DNA from: Paraburkholderia phosphatilytica
Lineage (GTDB): Bacteria > Pseudomonadota > Gammaproteobacteria > Burkholderiales > Burkholderiaceae
NCBI RefSeq assembly: GCF_003443895.1
Contig: NZ_QQOA01000001.1
Span: forward strand, 295,874-359,873
Direction of reading: 5' to 3'
DNA length: 64,000 nucleotides
The notes under the pieces are model-generated. The model saw only the letters and a program-made list of their open reading frames with translations. It ran no database searches and was not told the DNA's origin. Positions 16,623 through 25,621 of the stretch are shown piece after piece. How positions within the stretch are numbered: the first letter of the stretch is position 1; each line of letters opens with the position of its first letter. Position numbers and translations under genes: made by a program.

Positions 16623-18542
16623 ATGAAACCGGCAAGGAACTCGCTGTGGTCACGCATTGGCCGCTACGTGATGTTTGGTGTGACCGCCGCCGCGCTTGCG
16701 GCAACCGTGAGCTTCCTGCATTGGCGGCATGAGCAGCATCTCTCGCATGACCAATCCACGGCGCTAGGCGCGGTGGCAACGCAGATGCGTCACGATGCGT
16801 CCGCGTGGACGCATCAGGAAAAAGACGCGTCGGAAATGCTGCGCGATCTCCACGATCGCGACGTGGCCGCGATCGGCATCAGCCGCGATGCGATTCTCGT
16901 GTCGACGCTCAAGGGCGACAAATATTTCGTGGCCGATCACAACGGCGCATTTTCGAACGCGTTGCTGCTCGGCGATCTGAAAACCGACAGCAGCACGCCG
17001 TATCAACTGGTGTGGCTGCCTGACGCGAACGTGCATACCGGCCTCGCGCGCTGGAACGATACGTTCGATCACCTGCGCGACGCATTCAGCCTGCTGCTGC
17101 CCGTGTTGATGCTCGGCGGCATTCTCTGGTTCATGCGGCGCGAAATGACGGGCGGCGCGCAACTGCTCGGCAAATCGCCAACCATGCGTTTCGACGACGT
17201 GATCGGCGCGGGCGAAGCGAAAGCGGCACTCGCCGACGTTTGCGCGTGGCTGACGGAACCGGCGAAATTCACCGGCATGGGCGTGCGCGCGCCATGCGGC
17301 ATTCTGATGACGGGCGGCCCCGGCGTCGGCAAGACGCGGCTTGCGCAGGCGCTTGCGGGCGAATGCGGCGCGAACTTCATCGCGATCACCGGCAGCTATT
17401 TCAGCGCGAAGTACTACGGTGTCGGTATCCAGAAGGTCAAGCATCTGTTCGAACTGGCGCGCAAGAACGCACCCACGGTGATCTTCATCGACGAAGCCGA
17501 CGGCCTCGGCAAGCGTACTGACACGGGCGGCGGCCCCGTCGAAGCGGAGAGCAACCGCATCATCAACCAGCTGCTCGCGGAGATGGATGGCTTTGCGTCG
17601 AACGAAGGCGTGGTGATCGTCGCGGCAACCAATCACCCGGACAATCTGGACGAAGCGATGCGGCGTCCTGGGCGTTTCGACCGCACGGTGCAGGTGCGTC
17701 TGCCGGACCTCGAAGACCGCGCGGAAATCCTGCGCTTCTACGCCGCGACGCTGAAGACGAAAGCCGGCGATATCGATTTCAATCAGCTCGCGCGTCTGAC
17801 CACGGGCCTGTCGCCGGCTACGCTGTCGATGATCGTCAATCAGGCCGGTCTCGTCGCGCGCAAAGCCGGCGAGCATGAAGTGGCCGCGGCGCACTTTCTC
17901 GAAGCGATCAAGATCGCGCGCATCGGCGACATCAACGGTGCCGAGCGCGCGCTCTCCGACGACGAGCGCACGCGCATCGCGATCCATGAAGCGGGTCACG
18001 GGCTCGTCGCCGCGCTGCTGAACACGGGCGTGCTGGAAGAAGTGACGATCCTGCCGCGCGGTGGCGCGCTGGGTGTCGCGCTCATCACGAAGATGCAGGA
18101 CAAGTACCTGTATCGCGAAACCGAAATGCGCAACGAGATCCAGGTGCTGCTCGGCGGACGCAACGCGGAACTGCTGATGTTCAACGAAGCATCGAGCGGC
18201 GCGGCGCAGGATCTGCAGGAAGCGTCGCGGATCAGCCTCGACATGGTGTCGAAGCACGGCTTCAACGCGGACGGCAATCTGTTCAGCCTCGCGGCGCTGC
18301 CGCAACAGTACGCCGGCCTGCAACTGAAGAATTCGATCGAGCACGCGAACACGCTGCTGCACGATCTGAACGACGCGTGCTTTGCGCTGCTGCGCGCGAA
18401 CGAACCGGTGCTGCGTGCGATTGCGGAAGCACTGCTCGAATCGGAGACCGTGCCGGGCGAAACGGTCTATCGGTTGATTCGTGAGCACGAGACGGCGGTC
18501 GCGAATGCGGAAGCGGACGTAGCAACCGCAGTGGCTGCCTGA
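16623..18542 (+). CDS. FtsH-like membrane AAA protease (M41 metalloprotease) paralogue
   Basis: From the ATG at 16623 (AGGA upstream) the protein has 639 residues. An N-terminal helix (about 14-34), a periplasmic segment and a second helix (about 153-172) resemble FtsH topology. The AAA domain has Walker A GGPGVGKTR, Walker B VIFIDEAD and the second region of homology AMRRPGRFDR. The pore loop reads KYYGVG instead of the usual MFVGVG. The protease domain has the zinc motif HEAGH near 455 and the third ligand Asp in SGAAQDL. It is probably a divergent second FtsH with narrower substrates. The frame is open upstream to 16506, but that part is not FtsH-like. It ends before a strong terminator. 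Confidence 0.88.
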   Translation: MKPARNSLWSRIGRYVMFGVTAAALAATVSFLHWRHEQHLSHDQSTALGAVATQMRHDASAWTHQEKDASEMLRDLHDRDVAAIGISRDAILVSTLKGDKYFVADHNGAFSNALLLGDLKTDSSTPYQLVWLPDANVHTGLARWNDTFDHLRDAFSLLLPVLMLGGILWFMRREMTGGAQLLGKSPTMRFDDVIGAGEAKAALADVCAWLTEPAKFTGMGVRAPCGILMTGGPGVGKTRLAQALAGECGANFIAITGSYFSAKYYGVGIQKVKHLFELARKNAPTVIFIDEADGLGKRTDTGGGPVEAESNRIINQLLAEMDGFASNEGVVIVAATNHPDNLDEAMRRPGRFDRTVQVRLPDLEDRAEILRFYAATLKTKAGDIDFNQLARLTTGLSPATLSMIVNQAGLVARKAGEHEVAAAHFLEAIKIARIGDINGAERALSDDERTRIAIHEAGHGLVAALLNTGVLEEVTILPRGGALGVALITKMQDKYLYRETEMRNEIQVLLGGRNAELLMFNEASSGAAQDLQEASRISLDMVSKHGFNADGNLFSLAALPQQYAGLQLKNSIEHANTLLHDLNDACFALLRANEPVLRAIAEALLESETVPGETVYRLIREHETAVANAEADVATAVAA

Positions 18543-18582
18543 GCTTCCGCTTCATCCTCAACTGCGTCACCTCACACCTGAA

Positions 18583-18621
18583 AAGAAGCCAGCTTTCGTG
18601 AAGCACGAAAGCTGGCTTCTT
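18583..18621 (+). terminator. Strong hairpin terminator after FtsH-like gene
   Basis: A perfect 18-bp inverted repeat (arms 18583-18600 and 18604-18621) with a three-base AAG loop, 40 bp after the stop codon. The arm begins AAGAAGCCAGC. The outer A/T pairs supply short A and T runs on either side, so it could act in both directions. Confidence 0.8.
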
Positions 18622-18713
18622 CGCTTTGAGCTTCTCCGTTAGCCGGCGGCTCACCAAACTGTCTCCACGCGCCCCCGAGAGCGCTCGCCCTCGGCACACA
18701 TCCGGAGACAACA

Positions 18714-20045
18714 TTGAACGAGATGACCTCATCGGCCATCGGCGACACGCCGCTGGTCTCGCTCGACGAATCGCATATCGTGCGCAAAGCGGCATGGCGA
18801 ATCATGCCGCTGATCATGATCTGCTACCTGTTCGCGTTCTTCGATCGCATCAACATCAGCTTCGCGAAATTCGCGCTGCAGAGCGATCTGCATCTGAGCA
18901 ACACCGCGTATGGCCTCGGTGCAGGCCTGTTCGTGGTCGGCTACGTGCTGTTCGAAGTGCCCAGCAACCTGATGCTCTACAAGGTGGGCGCGCGCCGCTG
19001 GATCGCGCGCATCATGATTTCGTGGGGCATCGCCACCGCGTTGATGGCGGTGGTGCAGACGGAGTGGCAGTTTTACGGGCTGCGCTTTCTGATCGGCGCG
19101 ATGGAGGCGGGCTTCGCACCCGGCGTGCTGTTCTATCTGACGCTATGGTTTCCGACGGCTTTTCGCGGGCGCATCACGTCGCTGCTGTTTCTTGCATCGG
19201 CGTTTGCCGGCATTCTCGGCGCGCCCATCGCGGGACTCGTGCTGTCCGGCATGGAAGGCGTGCTGTCGATGCGCGGCTGGCACTGGCTCTTCCTCCTCGG
19301 CGGCTTGCCGTGCGTCGCGCTGGGCCTTCTCGTGCTGGTCTCGCTGAAAGACCGCATCCAGGATGCAGCATGGCTCACGCCGGACGAGCAGGCGTTGCTC
19401 GCCAGCCGCATCACGCACCAGAACCGCGACATCGGCGGCCACTCGCTGCTCGATGCGTTGAAGACGCCGGGCTTTCTGACGCTCGCGCTCGTCTACTTCC
19501 TGATCCAGATCAGTTCCTATGGCCTCAACTTCTGGGCGCCTCAACTGATTCGCACATCGGGTATCGTTAATCCGACCACCATCGGCTTCATCACCGCGAT
19601 CCCGTATATCTGCGGTGCCGTGACGATGGCGCTGGTCGGGCGTCTTTCCGATGCGAGCGGACATCGCAGCCGCTTCGTCGTCGCGCTGATGGTGCTCTCC
19701 GCGATCGGCTTCTTCGCCGCGGGCATCTTCGAAAAACATATCGGATTCCTGATCGCTGCGCTCGCGATCATGGGTGCCGGCACCATCGCGTCGATTCCGG
19801 CCTTCTGGGCGTTGCCGCCGAAGCTCGTCACCGGCGTCGGCGCTGCGGGCGGCATCGCGCTGATCAACACGCTGGGGCAGCTGGGCGGCATCGTCAGCCC
19901 GGTGATGGTGGGACACATCAAGGACGTGACCGGCAGCACGACACCGGCGCTGTATGCGATCGGCGCGCTGTCGCTGGTGTGCGCGGCGATTTTGATGTTT
20001 GGGCTGCCGGCCAGATTGCGGGCGAAGGAAGAAGCGCGGGTTTGA
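18714..20045 (+). CDS. MFS transporter, anion:cation symporter (ACS) family
   Basis: A 443-residue, 12-helix transporter of the phthalate/glucarate permease type. It has FAFFDRINISFAKFALQSDL in helix 1, GYVLFEVPSNLML in helix 2 and WYxxRE-like RRWIARIMISWG. The TTG at 18714 is preferred because GGAG lies six bases before it; the nearest in-frame ATG (18723) is too far from that SD. ACS members import organic anions such as aromatic acids, tartrate or hexuronates; the substrate is not readable here. The next gene, a convergent LysR, may not regulate it. Confidence 0.85.
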   Translation: MNEMTSSAIGDTPLVSLDESHIVRKAAWRIMPLIMICYLFAFFDRINISFAKFALQSDLHLSNTAYGLGAGLFVVGYVLFEVPSNLMLYKVGARRWIARIMISWGIATALMAVVQTEWQFYGLRFLIGAMEAGFAPGVLFYLTLWFPTAFRGRITSLLFLASAFAGILGAPIAGLVLSGMEGVLSMRGWHWLFLLGGLPCVALGLLVLVSLKDRIQDAAWLTPDEQALLASRITHQNRDIGGHSLLDALKTPGFLTLALVYFLIQISSYGLNFWAPQLIRTSGIVNPTTIGFITAIPYICGAVTMALVGRLSDASGHRSRFVVALMVLSAIGFFAAGIFEKHIGFLIAALAIMGAGTIASIPAFWALPPKLVTGVGAAGGIALINTLGQLGGIVSPVMVGHIKDVTGSTTPALYAIGALSLVCAAILMFGLPARLRAKEEARV

Positions 20046-20051
20046 CGCTGA

Positions 20052-21002
20052 TCAGCAGCGGCTCGCAGCGGCAACCACGCCCGACTCCGCAGCCGCGCAA
20101 TCGGGCGCACCACCTCCGAGTCGCTCGACCAGCGCTTCCCGCAACACCCCAACGGGTCGCACCAGCCGTCCTGGCAGCGCGCCATGCACGAGCCACACGC
20201 TGAGCACGTTGCGAAAGTCCGCTGCGTCGACGATCTGCAGCGACTCGCGGTGCGGACTGTGCTCGAGCGTTTCCGGCGCGGCCAGCCCCACGCCTAAACC
20301 GCGCGCCACCAGCGAAAGTTGCAGATCCGAGCCGAATGCTTCGACCGCGACGTTGAAAGCCAGGCCCGCCGTCGACATCGCGCGGCTCAGCGCGGAGCGC
20401 ATCCCGCAACCGTCCTGATTCAGCACCCAAGGAAAGCGCGAGAGTTCGGCGAGCGTCTTCGGCTCGGCGCTTAAACCGAACGAGCGCGGCGCGACGACCA
20501 CCGTCGGTTTGCTGCCGATCAGCGTAGACGTCAGCGCTTCGGGCATCGCGACACCAGCGGGCATCAACACGACGGCCACGTCGAGCGCGGCCCGCTCGAC
20601 GTTCTTCAGCAGACCCGGCGACCAGCCCGCGGTCACCCGCAGCGTCAATTTCGGAAACGCGCCGCGCAGGCGGTCGATCGGTTGCTCCAGCGCCATCTCG
20701 GACAGGAACGGCGGCACGCCGATCTTCATCTCGCCCATCGGTTCGCTGTCCGGCGATGCGACGGCCATCAGGTCGTCGACCGCGCGCAACACGTTGCGCG
20801 CGAGGCCATACACCTCGTTGCCAGCCGCGGTCGGCTTGAGCGGTTTGCTCTGCCGGTCCAGCAACTCGGCGCCCAGCATCGTTTCCAGGTTCTGCACGCG
20901 GCGCGTCAGGCCGGGCTGCGTGAGAAAGAGCTTCTCGGCCGCCCGAACCATCGATCCGCTTTCGATCACTGCGACGAACGCTTCGAGGTCACGTGTATTC
21001 AT
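20052..21002 (-). CDS. LysR-family transcriptional regulator
   Basis: A 316-residue LysR from the ATG at 21002 (MNTRDLEAFVAVIESGSM). The longer frame adds an atypical leader and is rejected. The helix-turn-helix covers SMVRAAEKLFLTQPGLTRRVQNLE and the rest is a periplasmic-binding-like effector domain. It is divergent from the MFS gene at 21114 with 111 bp between, and a TATCTAGATA dyad lies in that gap. Control of the adjacent exporter is the simplest reading. The effector is unknown. Confidence 0.87.
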   Translation of the reverse strand: MNTRDLEAFVAVIESGSMVRAAEKLFLTQPGLTRRVQNLETMLGAELLDRQSKPLKPTAAGNEVYGLARNVLRAVDDLMAVASPDSEPMGEMKIGVPPFLSEMALEQPIDRLRGAFPKLTLRVTAGWSPGLLKNVERAALDVAVVLMPAGVAMPEALTSTLIGSKPTVVVAPRSFGLSAEPKTLAELSRFPWVLNQDGCGMRSALSRAMSTAGLAFNVAVEAFGSDLQLSLVARGLGVGLAAPETLEHSPHRESLQIVDAADFRNVLSVWLVHGALPGRLVRPVGVLREALVERLGGGAPDCAAAESGVVAAASRC

Positions 21003-21037
21003 CCAGGCACACCATCCAAACAAACTCGCATAAACAT

Positions 21038-21047
21038 TATCTAGATA
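21038..21047. promoter_or_regulatory. Palindrome in LysR/MFS divergent promoter region
   Basis: TATCTAGATA is a perfect 10-bp palindrome in an AT-rich stretch, halfway between the divergent LysR and MFS starts. LysR recognition sites are typically short dyads with a T-N11-A core in this position. The link to this LysR is positional only. Confidence 0.45.
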
Positions 21048-21113
21048 TTTCAATTGTCGCATAAAGTCGGCGTCTCTAGCATACGTCTGAGGACTTCAAC
21101 CGGAACAGGAACG

Positions 21114-22418
21114 ATGAGCCAACCCGCCGACACCTGCACGCGGCAGCACCTGCCGCCCTTACCTGCCGCCCCCGCCGCACCCGCCGCGGTCCTGACCGGA
21201 CCGCTCACCTTGTTCTTCGCCGCCACCGTCGGCGTAATCGTCGTGAATCTGACGGCCGCGCAGCCGCTGACCGGTCCGATCAGTCACGACCTGAAGCTGC
21301 CGGCCGAGCTCGCCGGGCTGGTCGCGATGCTGCCGCAGCTCGGCTACGCCGCCGGCCTGCTGCTGCTCGTGCCGCTCTCCGATCTCGTCGAGAATCGCCG
21401 GTTGATCTTCCGGACGCTGGCGTGTTGCGCCGTGTTTCTCGGCCTCGCGGCGGCCGGACGGTCGGGCGGGCTGTTCCTCGTGTCGGCGTTCCTTGCCGGC
21501 GCAACGTCGAGCGTGATCCAGATGCTCGTACCGATGGCCGCTTCGATGGCGCCCGAAGAGCGGCGCGGACGCGCAGTCGGCAATGTGATGAGCGGGCTGA
21601 TGCTCGGGATCCTGCTTTCGCGTCCGCTCGCGGGTCTCGTCGCAGGTTCGTTCGGCTGGCGCGCGTTCTATGGCATCGAGGCCTGCGCCGATGCCGTGTT
21701 CGCCGTCGTGCTGTACCTCCAGTTGCCGACACGCAAGCCCTTCGCGCAGACACGCTATACCGCGTTGCTCGGCTCGCTGTGGACGCTGCTGCGCACGGAA
21801 CGCGTGCTGCAACAGCGCGCCACGCTCGCGGCGCTCGCGCTCGGTGCGTTCAGCGCGTTCTGGACCGCCATCGCGTTGCGACTCGCGCAGCCGCCGTTTT
21901 CGCTCGGCATGCATGGCATCGCCGCGTTTGCATTGGCTGGCGCGTCGGGCGCGATCGTCACGCCGCTTGCCGGCTATCTTGGCGATCGCGGTGCCGGGCG
22001 CGTCACCCAGGTTTGCGCGCATCTGCTCGTGATTGCCGCCGTGCTCGTGCTCGGCGTGGCGGGCGCTGGGTGGGGCGGCTTCTCGCCCGCGGCGCATCCG
22101 ATGCTTGCACTCGCACTGCTGGTAGCAGGCGCGGCAGCGCTCGACGCTGGCGTGATCTTCGATCAAACGCTCGGGCGCCGCGCGATCAACCTGATCAAGC
22201 CGGAGGCACGCGGCCGGTTGAACGCGCTGTTCGTGGGCATCTTCTTCATCGGCGGGGCAATTGGTGCTGTCTTGTCCGGCGCGGCGTGGGCCGCGGCCGG
22301 ATGGAGCGGCGTGTGCATGGTCGCGCTGGGCTTCGCGATCGGCATGCTGGTGCTCGGGCTGCTGATGGGACGTCAGCCCGACACCGGCAGCGCGGTGGCG
22401 GCCCAGTCGATCCGGTAG
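21114..22418 (+). CDS. MFS transporter (DHA1-like, multidrug or sugar efflux type)
   Basis: A 434-residue protein from the ATG at 21114 (AGGA upstream), with a Pro/Ala-rich cytoplasmic N-terminus then 12 helices. Helix 1 reads FFAATVGVIVVNLTAAQPL and helices 2-3 contain LLVPLSDLVENRRLI, a variant of the MFS loop motif. This resembles YnfM/YdhP-type exporters with GPISHDLKLP before helix 2. It is divergent from LysR at 21002. Its 3' end overlaps the convergent FAD monooxygenase gene by 46 bp, so both coding strands are used there. The substrate is unknown. Confidence 0.85.
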   Translation: MSQPADTCTRQHLPPLPAAPAAPAAVLTGPLTLFFAATVGVIVVNLTAAQPLTGPISHDLKLPAELAGLVAMLPQLGYAAGLLLLVPLSDLVENRRLIFRTLACCAVFLGLAAAGRSGGLFLVSAFLAGATSSVIQMLVPMAASMAPEERRGRAVGNVMSGLMLGILLSRPLAGLVAGSFGWRAFYGIEACADAVFAVVLYLQLPTRKPFAQTRYTALLGSLWTLLRTERVLQQRATLAALALGAFSAFWTAIALRLAQPPFSLGMHGIAAFALAGASGAIVTPLAGYLGDRGAGRVTQVCAHLLVIAAVLVLGVAGAGWGGFSPAAHPMLALALLVAGAAALDAGVIFDQTLGRRAINLIKPEARGRLNALFVGIFFIGGAIGAVLSGAAWAAAGWSGVCMVALGFAIGMLVLGLLMGRQPDTGSAVAAQSIR

Positions 22419-23581
22419 GCGTGGTGCGAAGCGAACGTTCTGGCCGGATTGAAAACCGTCTTCAGCGCGATGGGCATGACGATGTGCATCAACGCCTTGC
22501 CCAACGGTCCCAACGCTTTCTGGGTGTTGGTTTTCGCCGCGCCGGCGGCGATCTTTTCGACACGCTCGCGACGCAATTGCTCGTAGCAAGCGAACGCTTG
22601 TGAAGGCGCTGGAATATCGCGCAGGCAACGCGCAAGTTGAATCGCGCTTTCGATTGCAAGCGAAGCGCCTTGCCCGGAACTGGACGACGGCGCATGCACC
22701 GCATCGCCGATCAGCACCATTCGTTCGCTATGCCAGTGAGGCACAGGCGGCATCAATTCGCTGGCGATGGGTGCGAACAGCTGATCCGGATCGGTACGCG
22801 CGAGCAGCGTTTGCGCCGGATGATCGTCGGCGTAGAGTTCGCGTAGTCGCGCAAGCCAATCTGCCGAAGGGATCTCGCGCACCGCTGCCATCGACGGAGG
22901 CTCTGCATACGGCAGATTGCCGAACCAGCAGATGCCTCGATCAGGGTCCGCCCAGTAACCGAGAAAGGCGTGCTTGCCGAACACGAAGGTCATCGTGTCT
23001 TTGGGAACCTGCAATGTATCGAGCGGCACCAGCGCGCCGAAACCCAAGGTTCCCGCATAGTGCGGCGACTGCGCGCCGGGATCGATCAAGCCGCGTACCG
23101 TGGACCGGATGCCATCCGCGCCGATCAGGATATCGCCGCTGGCGTCGCTGCCATCTGCGAACCGCGCATGTACGCCATCCACCGTCTCGCTCGCGCTCAC
23201 CAGCCGCTTGTCGTGCAGGATCGGTATGCCAGCAGCTACCGCCGCTTCGCGCAGCACCCGGTACAGGTCGGAGCGATACACCACGCGGCTGGGTTGCATG
23301 CCGCTCAGCCCATCGAAGCGGCTCAGCACTTTGCCGCGACCATCGGCTAGCTGCATGTGTGGAATCGGCTGGCTGACCGCATGCAGCTCGCTATCCACGC
23401 CGATGATCTTCAGCGCTTCGAGGCCATTGGGCGAGACCATCAAGCCCGCCCCCAGGCCGTCCGCGGAGGCTGCGTAAGACTCGTAGATCGTCGCGCGGAT
23501 GCCTGCCCTGGCCAGCGCCAGCGCAACGGCTGGCCCCGCAATACCGCCGCCGATCACCAGCGCGTGTTTCGTGCCGTCCAT
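22373..23581 (-). CDS. FAD-dependent monooxygenase (PHBH/UbiH-like group A flavoprotein)
   Basis: A 402-residue flavoprotein from the ATG at 23581, which follows GGAGGAG; an upstream in-frame start is rejected. It has the Rossmann motif IGGGIAGPAVALALARAG, the middle GADGIRS motif, and LIGDAVHAPSSSSGQGASLAIESA, the second FAD motif of group A hydroxylases. These enzymes insert one oxygen atom into aromatic or polyketide rings using NAD(P)H. Divergent from a PadR regulator across an operator-like palindrome, it may detoxify the compound sensed by PadR. The 3' end overlaps the convergent MFS gene. Confidence 0.87.
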   Translation of the reverse strand: MDGTKHALVIGGGIAGPAVALALARAGIRATIYESYAASADGLGAGLMVSPNGLEALKIIGVDSELHAVSQPIPHMQLADGRGKVLSRFDGLSGMQPSRVVYRSDLYRVLREAAVAAGIPILHDKRLVSASETVDGVHARFADGSDASGDILIGADGIRSTVRGLIDPGAQSPHYAGTLGFGALVPLDTLQVPKDTMTFVFGKHAFLGYWADPDRGICWFGNLPYAEPPSMAAVREIPSADWLARLRELYADDHPAQTLLARTDPDQLFAPIASELMPPVPHWHSERMVLIGDAVHAPSSSSGQGASLAIESAIQLARCLRDIPAPSQAFACYEQLRRERVEKIAAGAAKTNTQKALGPLGKALMHIVMPIALKTVFNPARTFASHHAYRIDWAATALPVSG

Positions 23582-23608
23582 TTTTTCTCCTCCAATAGTC
23601 ATAATATA

Positions 23609-23621
23609 ACTATAGTATAGT
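23609..23621. promoter_or_regulatory. Palindromic operator between monooxygenase and padR
   Basis: ACTATA-G-TATAGT is a perfect 6-bp dyad around a single base, in a strongly AT-rich block (23601-23637) inside a GC-rich genome. It lies 28 bp from the monooxygenase start and 65 bp from the padR start. It is well placed to overlap both promoters and to be the PadR operator. Confidence 0.6.
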
Positions 23622-23685
23622 CAAAGTATGATTATGGAAGCAAGTTTGCCAGTCCCGGCCACCTACCCGACCCCAGGAACCGCAA

Positions 23686-24309
23686 TTGAAGTCCCGCACA
23701 CGACAACGCTCTCCCCTCGCCATGGTGATACTTGCCTTCGTGCTCGAAGCACCATCGCACGCATACCGGATGCACGAGCTCATCAAACAGCGCGGCAAAG
23801 ACAACGTGGTCAACGTGGCGCAACGCAATAGCGTCTACCAGACGCTCTCGCAGCTGAAGACGGCCGAGCTCATCCGCGTGCGCGAAACCGCGCAGGACGA
23901 GGGGCGCCCGGAACGCGTGGTGTACGAGATCACGCCGCTCGGCAGGAAGACTTTTTATGCGTGGCTGGAGGCGATGCTTGGCGAGCCGCGTCGCGAGTTC
24001 AACGAGTTTCCAGCTGCGCTCGCCACGATCATGGCGCTGACGCCCGACATCGCGCTGGCGCAACTGCAGCGACGCAGCGAAACGCTGAAACAGCAGTTGG
24101 CGGCATCGTCGGCGACGTTCAGGGAATGGCAGGGCAAGGGCCTGCCGCGGCTGATGATGCTGGACGACGAATACAAGCAGGTGCTGCTGAAAGCCGAGAT
24201 CAAATGGCTAGGCGGATTGATCGCGGAACTCGAATCGGGCGAGATGAACTGGAACGAGAAGTGGCTGCGGCAGCTGGCGGCGCAGTTTGAAACGGGAGAC
24301 GCGGACTGA
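23686..24309 (+). CDS. PadR-family transcriptional regulator
   Basis: A 207-residue PadR. The winged helix starts near residue 13 (MVILAFVLEAPSHAYRMHELIKQRG), with RNSVYQTLSQLKTAELIRVRE as recognition helix and RVVYEITPLGRKTFYAWL as the wing, followed by an alpha-helical dimerisation tail. The start is TTG at 23686 behind AGGAA; no good ATG exists upstream. The gene is divergent from the FAD monooxygenase. PadR proteins usually repress a neighbouring detoxification gene until a phenolic or drug ligand binds. Confidence 0.85.
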   Translation: MKSRTRQRSPLAMVILAFVLEAPSHAYRMHELIKQRGKDNVVNVAQRNSVYQTLSQLKTAELIRVRETAQDEGRPERVVYEITPLGRKTFYAWLEAMLGEPRREFNEFPAALATIMALTPDIALAQLQRRSETLKQQLAASSATFREWQGKGLPRLMMLDDEYKQVLLKAEIKWLGGLIAELESGEMNWNEKWLRQLAAQFETGDAD

Positions 24310-24423
24310 CTGGTGCGTATAAGTCTGGATTAGATCGGCTGTCGCGGTCCGGCCAATTCCGGCCGCCCGGCTTTCGACATGGACGTGCGTACTCCGCAGC
24401 GAAGTCTGATGGGCACGGTTGAG

Positions 24424-25038
24424 TCAGGCAGCCGCAATGGAAATTTCGTTCGCCGCCTCGACAGCTTCTTCGCCCGCAACTTCGACAAAGGCCTCCACCG
24501 CCGCGCATACCGCCGCCTTCCGGGTCTTGCCCGCGCGCGATGGCGGCTGGCAAGCTCCGCACACCACGCCCTTCTGCAAGTCATGCTTGTGAGCAACGAA
24601 CTTGCCCGTGCATCGTGAGCAAGGGGTCAATTGCAGCATCTCGGCTTCGAAGAAGCGCACGAGCGTCCATGCGCGCGTCAGGTCGAGCAGCGGTTCCGCA
24701 TTGCTCCGTGTGCAGTGCTCCAGATACAGCCGATATCCTTTGGTGAGCGCGTCGAGGTGCGAGCAACTCGCTTCCTTCTTCAGAAAAAGATACGTGTTGA
24801 AGAACAGTGACGAGTGAATATTCGGCAGCCACGGCATGTACCAATCGGTAGAGAAAGGCAGCATGCCTTTAGGCGGCGACGCACCTCGCACTTCACGGTA
24901 AAGGCGAATCAGACGCTCGCGCGAGAGCGACAACTCGCTTTCGAGCACTTGCATGCGTGCGCCGAGTTCGATGAGCGCTATTGCGCGAAACACTTCTTGC
25001 GCGTCTTCCGCAACGGTCTTTCGGAGATGGGTATTCAT
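24424..25038 (-). CDS. flhC: Flagellar transcriptional activator FlhC
   Basis: A 204-residue FlhC. The N-terminal helices and RLIRLYREVRGASPPKGMLPFSTDWY are characteristic. The four zinc cysteines are present as CSRC (140, 143) and CGAC (160, 163), with CQPPSRA after the second pair. FlhC forms the FlhD4C2 complex that turns on class II flagellar genes through sigma-70. It starts 12 bp after flhD. The C-terminal tail (AAVCAAVEAFVEVAGEEAVE) is longer and more alanine-rich than usual. No other flagellar gene is nearby, so this may be a second flhDC copy. Confidence 0.92.
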   Translation of the reverse strand: MNTHLRKTVAEDAQEVFRAIALIELGARMQVLESELSLSRERLIRLYREVRGASPPKGMLPFSTDWYMPWLPNIHSSLFFNTYLFLKKEASCSHLDALTKGYRLYLEHCTRSNAEPLLDLTRAWTLVRFFEAEMLQLTPCSRCTGKFVAHKHDLQKGVVCGACQPPSRAGKTRKAAVCAAVEAFVEVAGEEAVEAANEISIAAA

Positions 25039-25050
25039 GGCGGACAGAAC

Positions 25051-25368
25051 CTAGACCACGAGTTCGACTGGGTGGCCTGCCATAAGAATGGCCGCATGAG
25101 TGGACGCAATCCCGACGTGTTTCGAGGGCTGCATGAGCGCGGACAGCAGCATCTGATCGTTGAAACGGAACGCGCACAGCAAGTGATCCGACGATGCGAG
25201 CTTCACGACCTGGGCCATCGAGAAATTGACCAGAACGTCTGCGACCTCAGCGGATAACCCGAGCCGGAACATGCCGACCGCGCGATCCTGACGCAGCAGG
25301 TTTTGCGCCAACATGAGATAGGACAGATTGACTTCGCGAATGCTTTCCTGGATATCGAGAGTATTCAT
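25051..25368 (-). CDS. flhD: Flagellar transcriptional activator FlhD
   Basis: A 105-residue FlhD. It has the family start MNTLDIQESIREVNLSYLML, then AQNLLRQDRAVGMFRLGLS and VKLASSDHLLCAFRF, whose Cys65 matches the disulfide-forming cysteine of enteric FlhD. It is the DNA-contacting partner of FlhC in the flagellar master regulator. It is first in a two-gene flhDC unit on the minus strand. The upstream 250 bp is AT-rich for this genome and contains AATCAAGCGCTTAATTG-like dyads, possibly the control region. Flagellar structural genes are absent from the window. Confidence 0.92.
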   Translation of the reverse strand: MNTLDIQESIREVNLSYLMLAQNLLRQDRAVGMFRLGLSAEVADVLVNFSMAQVVKLASSDHLLCAFRFNDQMLLSALMQPSKHVGIASTHAAILMAGHPVELVV

Positions 25369-25621
25369 GATTTTTAGCCTCGGTCGCTCAACATCGCCGA
25401 CTACGCTAAATGCAAGTCTTGCTCCATGGTGGCAAAAATTTCTCAGTGATACGGCTCGATTAAATAGAGATGAATCAAGCGCTTAATTGAAGTTCCTCAC
25501 ATCCAGATTAGTCGGATGAATCTGGGTGGTCAATGTTCACAAGAATGAATTTAATCAATCGATCCGGGCTTGCAGTGAGTAGTTGTTATCGCCCGCGGCG
25601 GGCTCAGCCCCGTCCGTCCCA

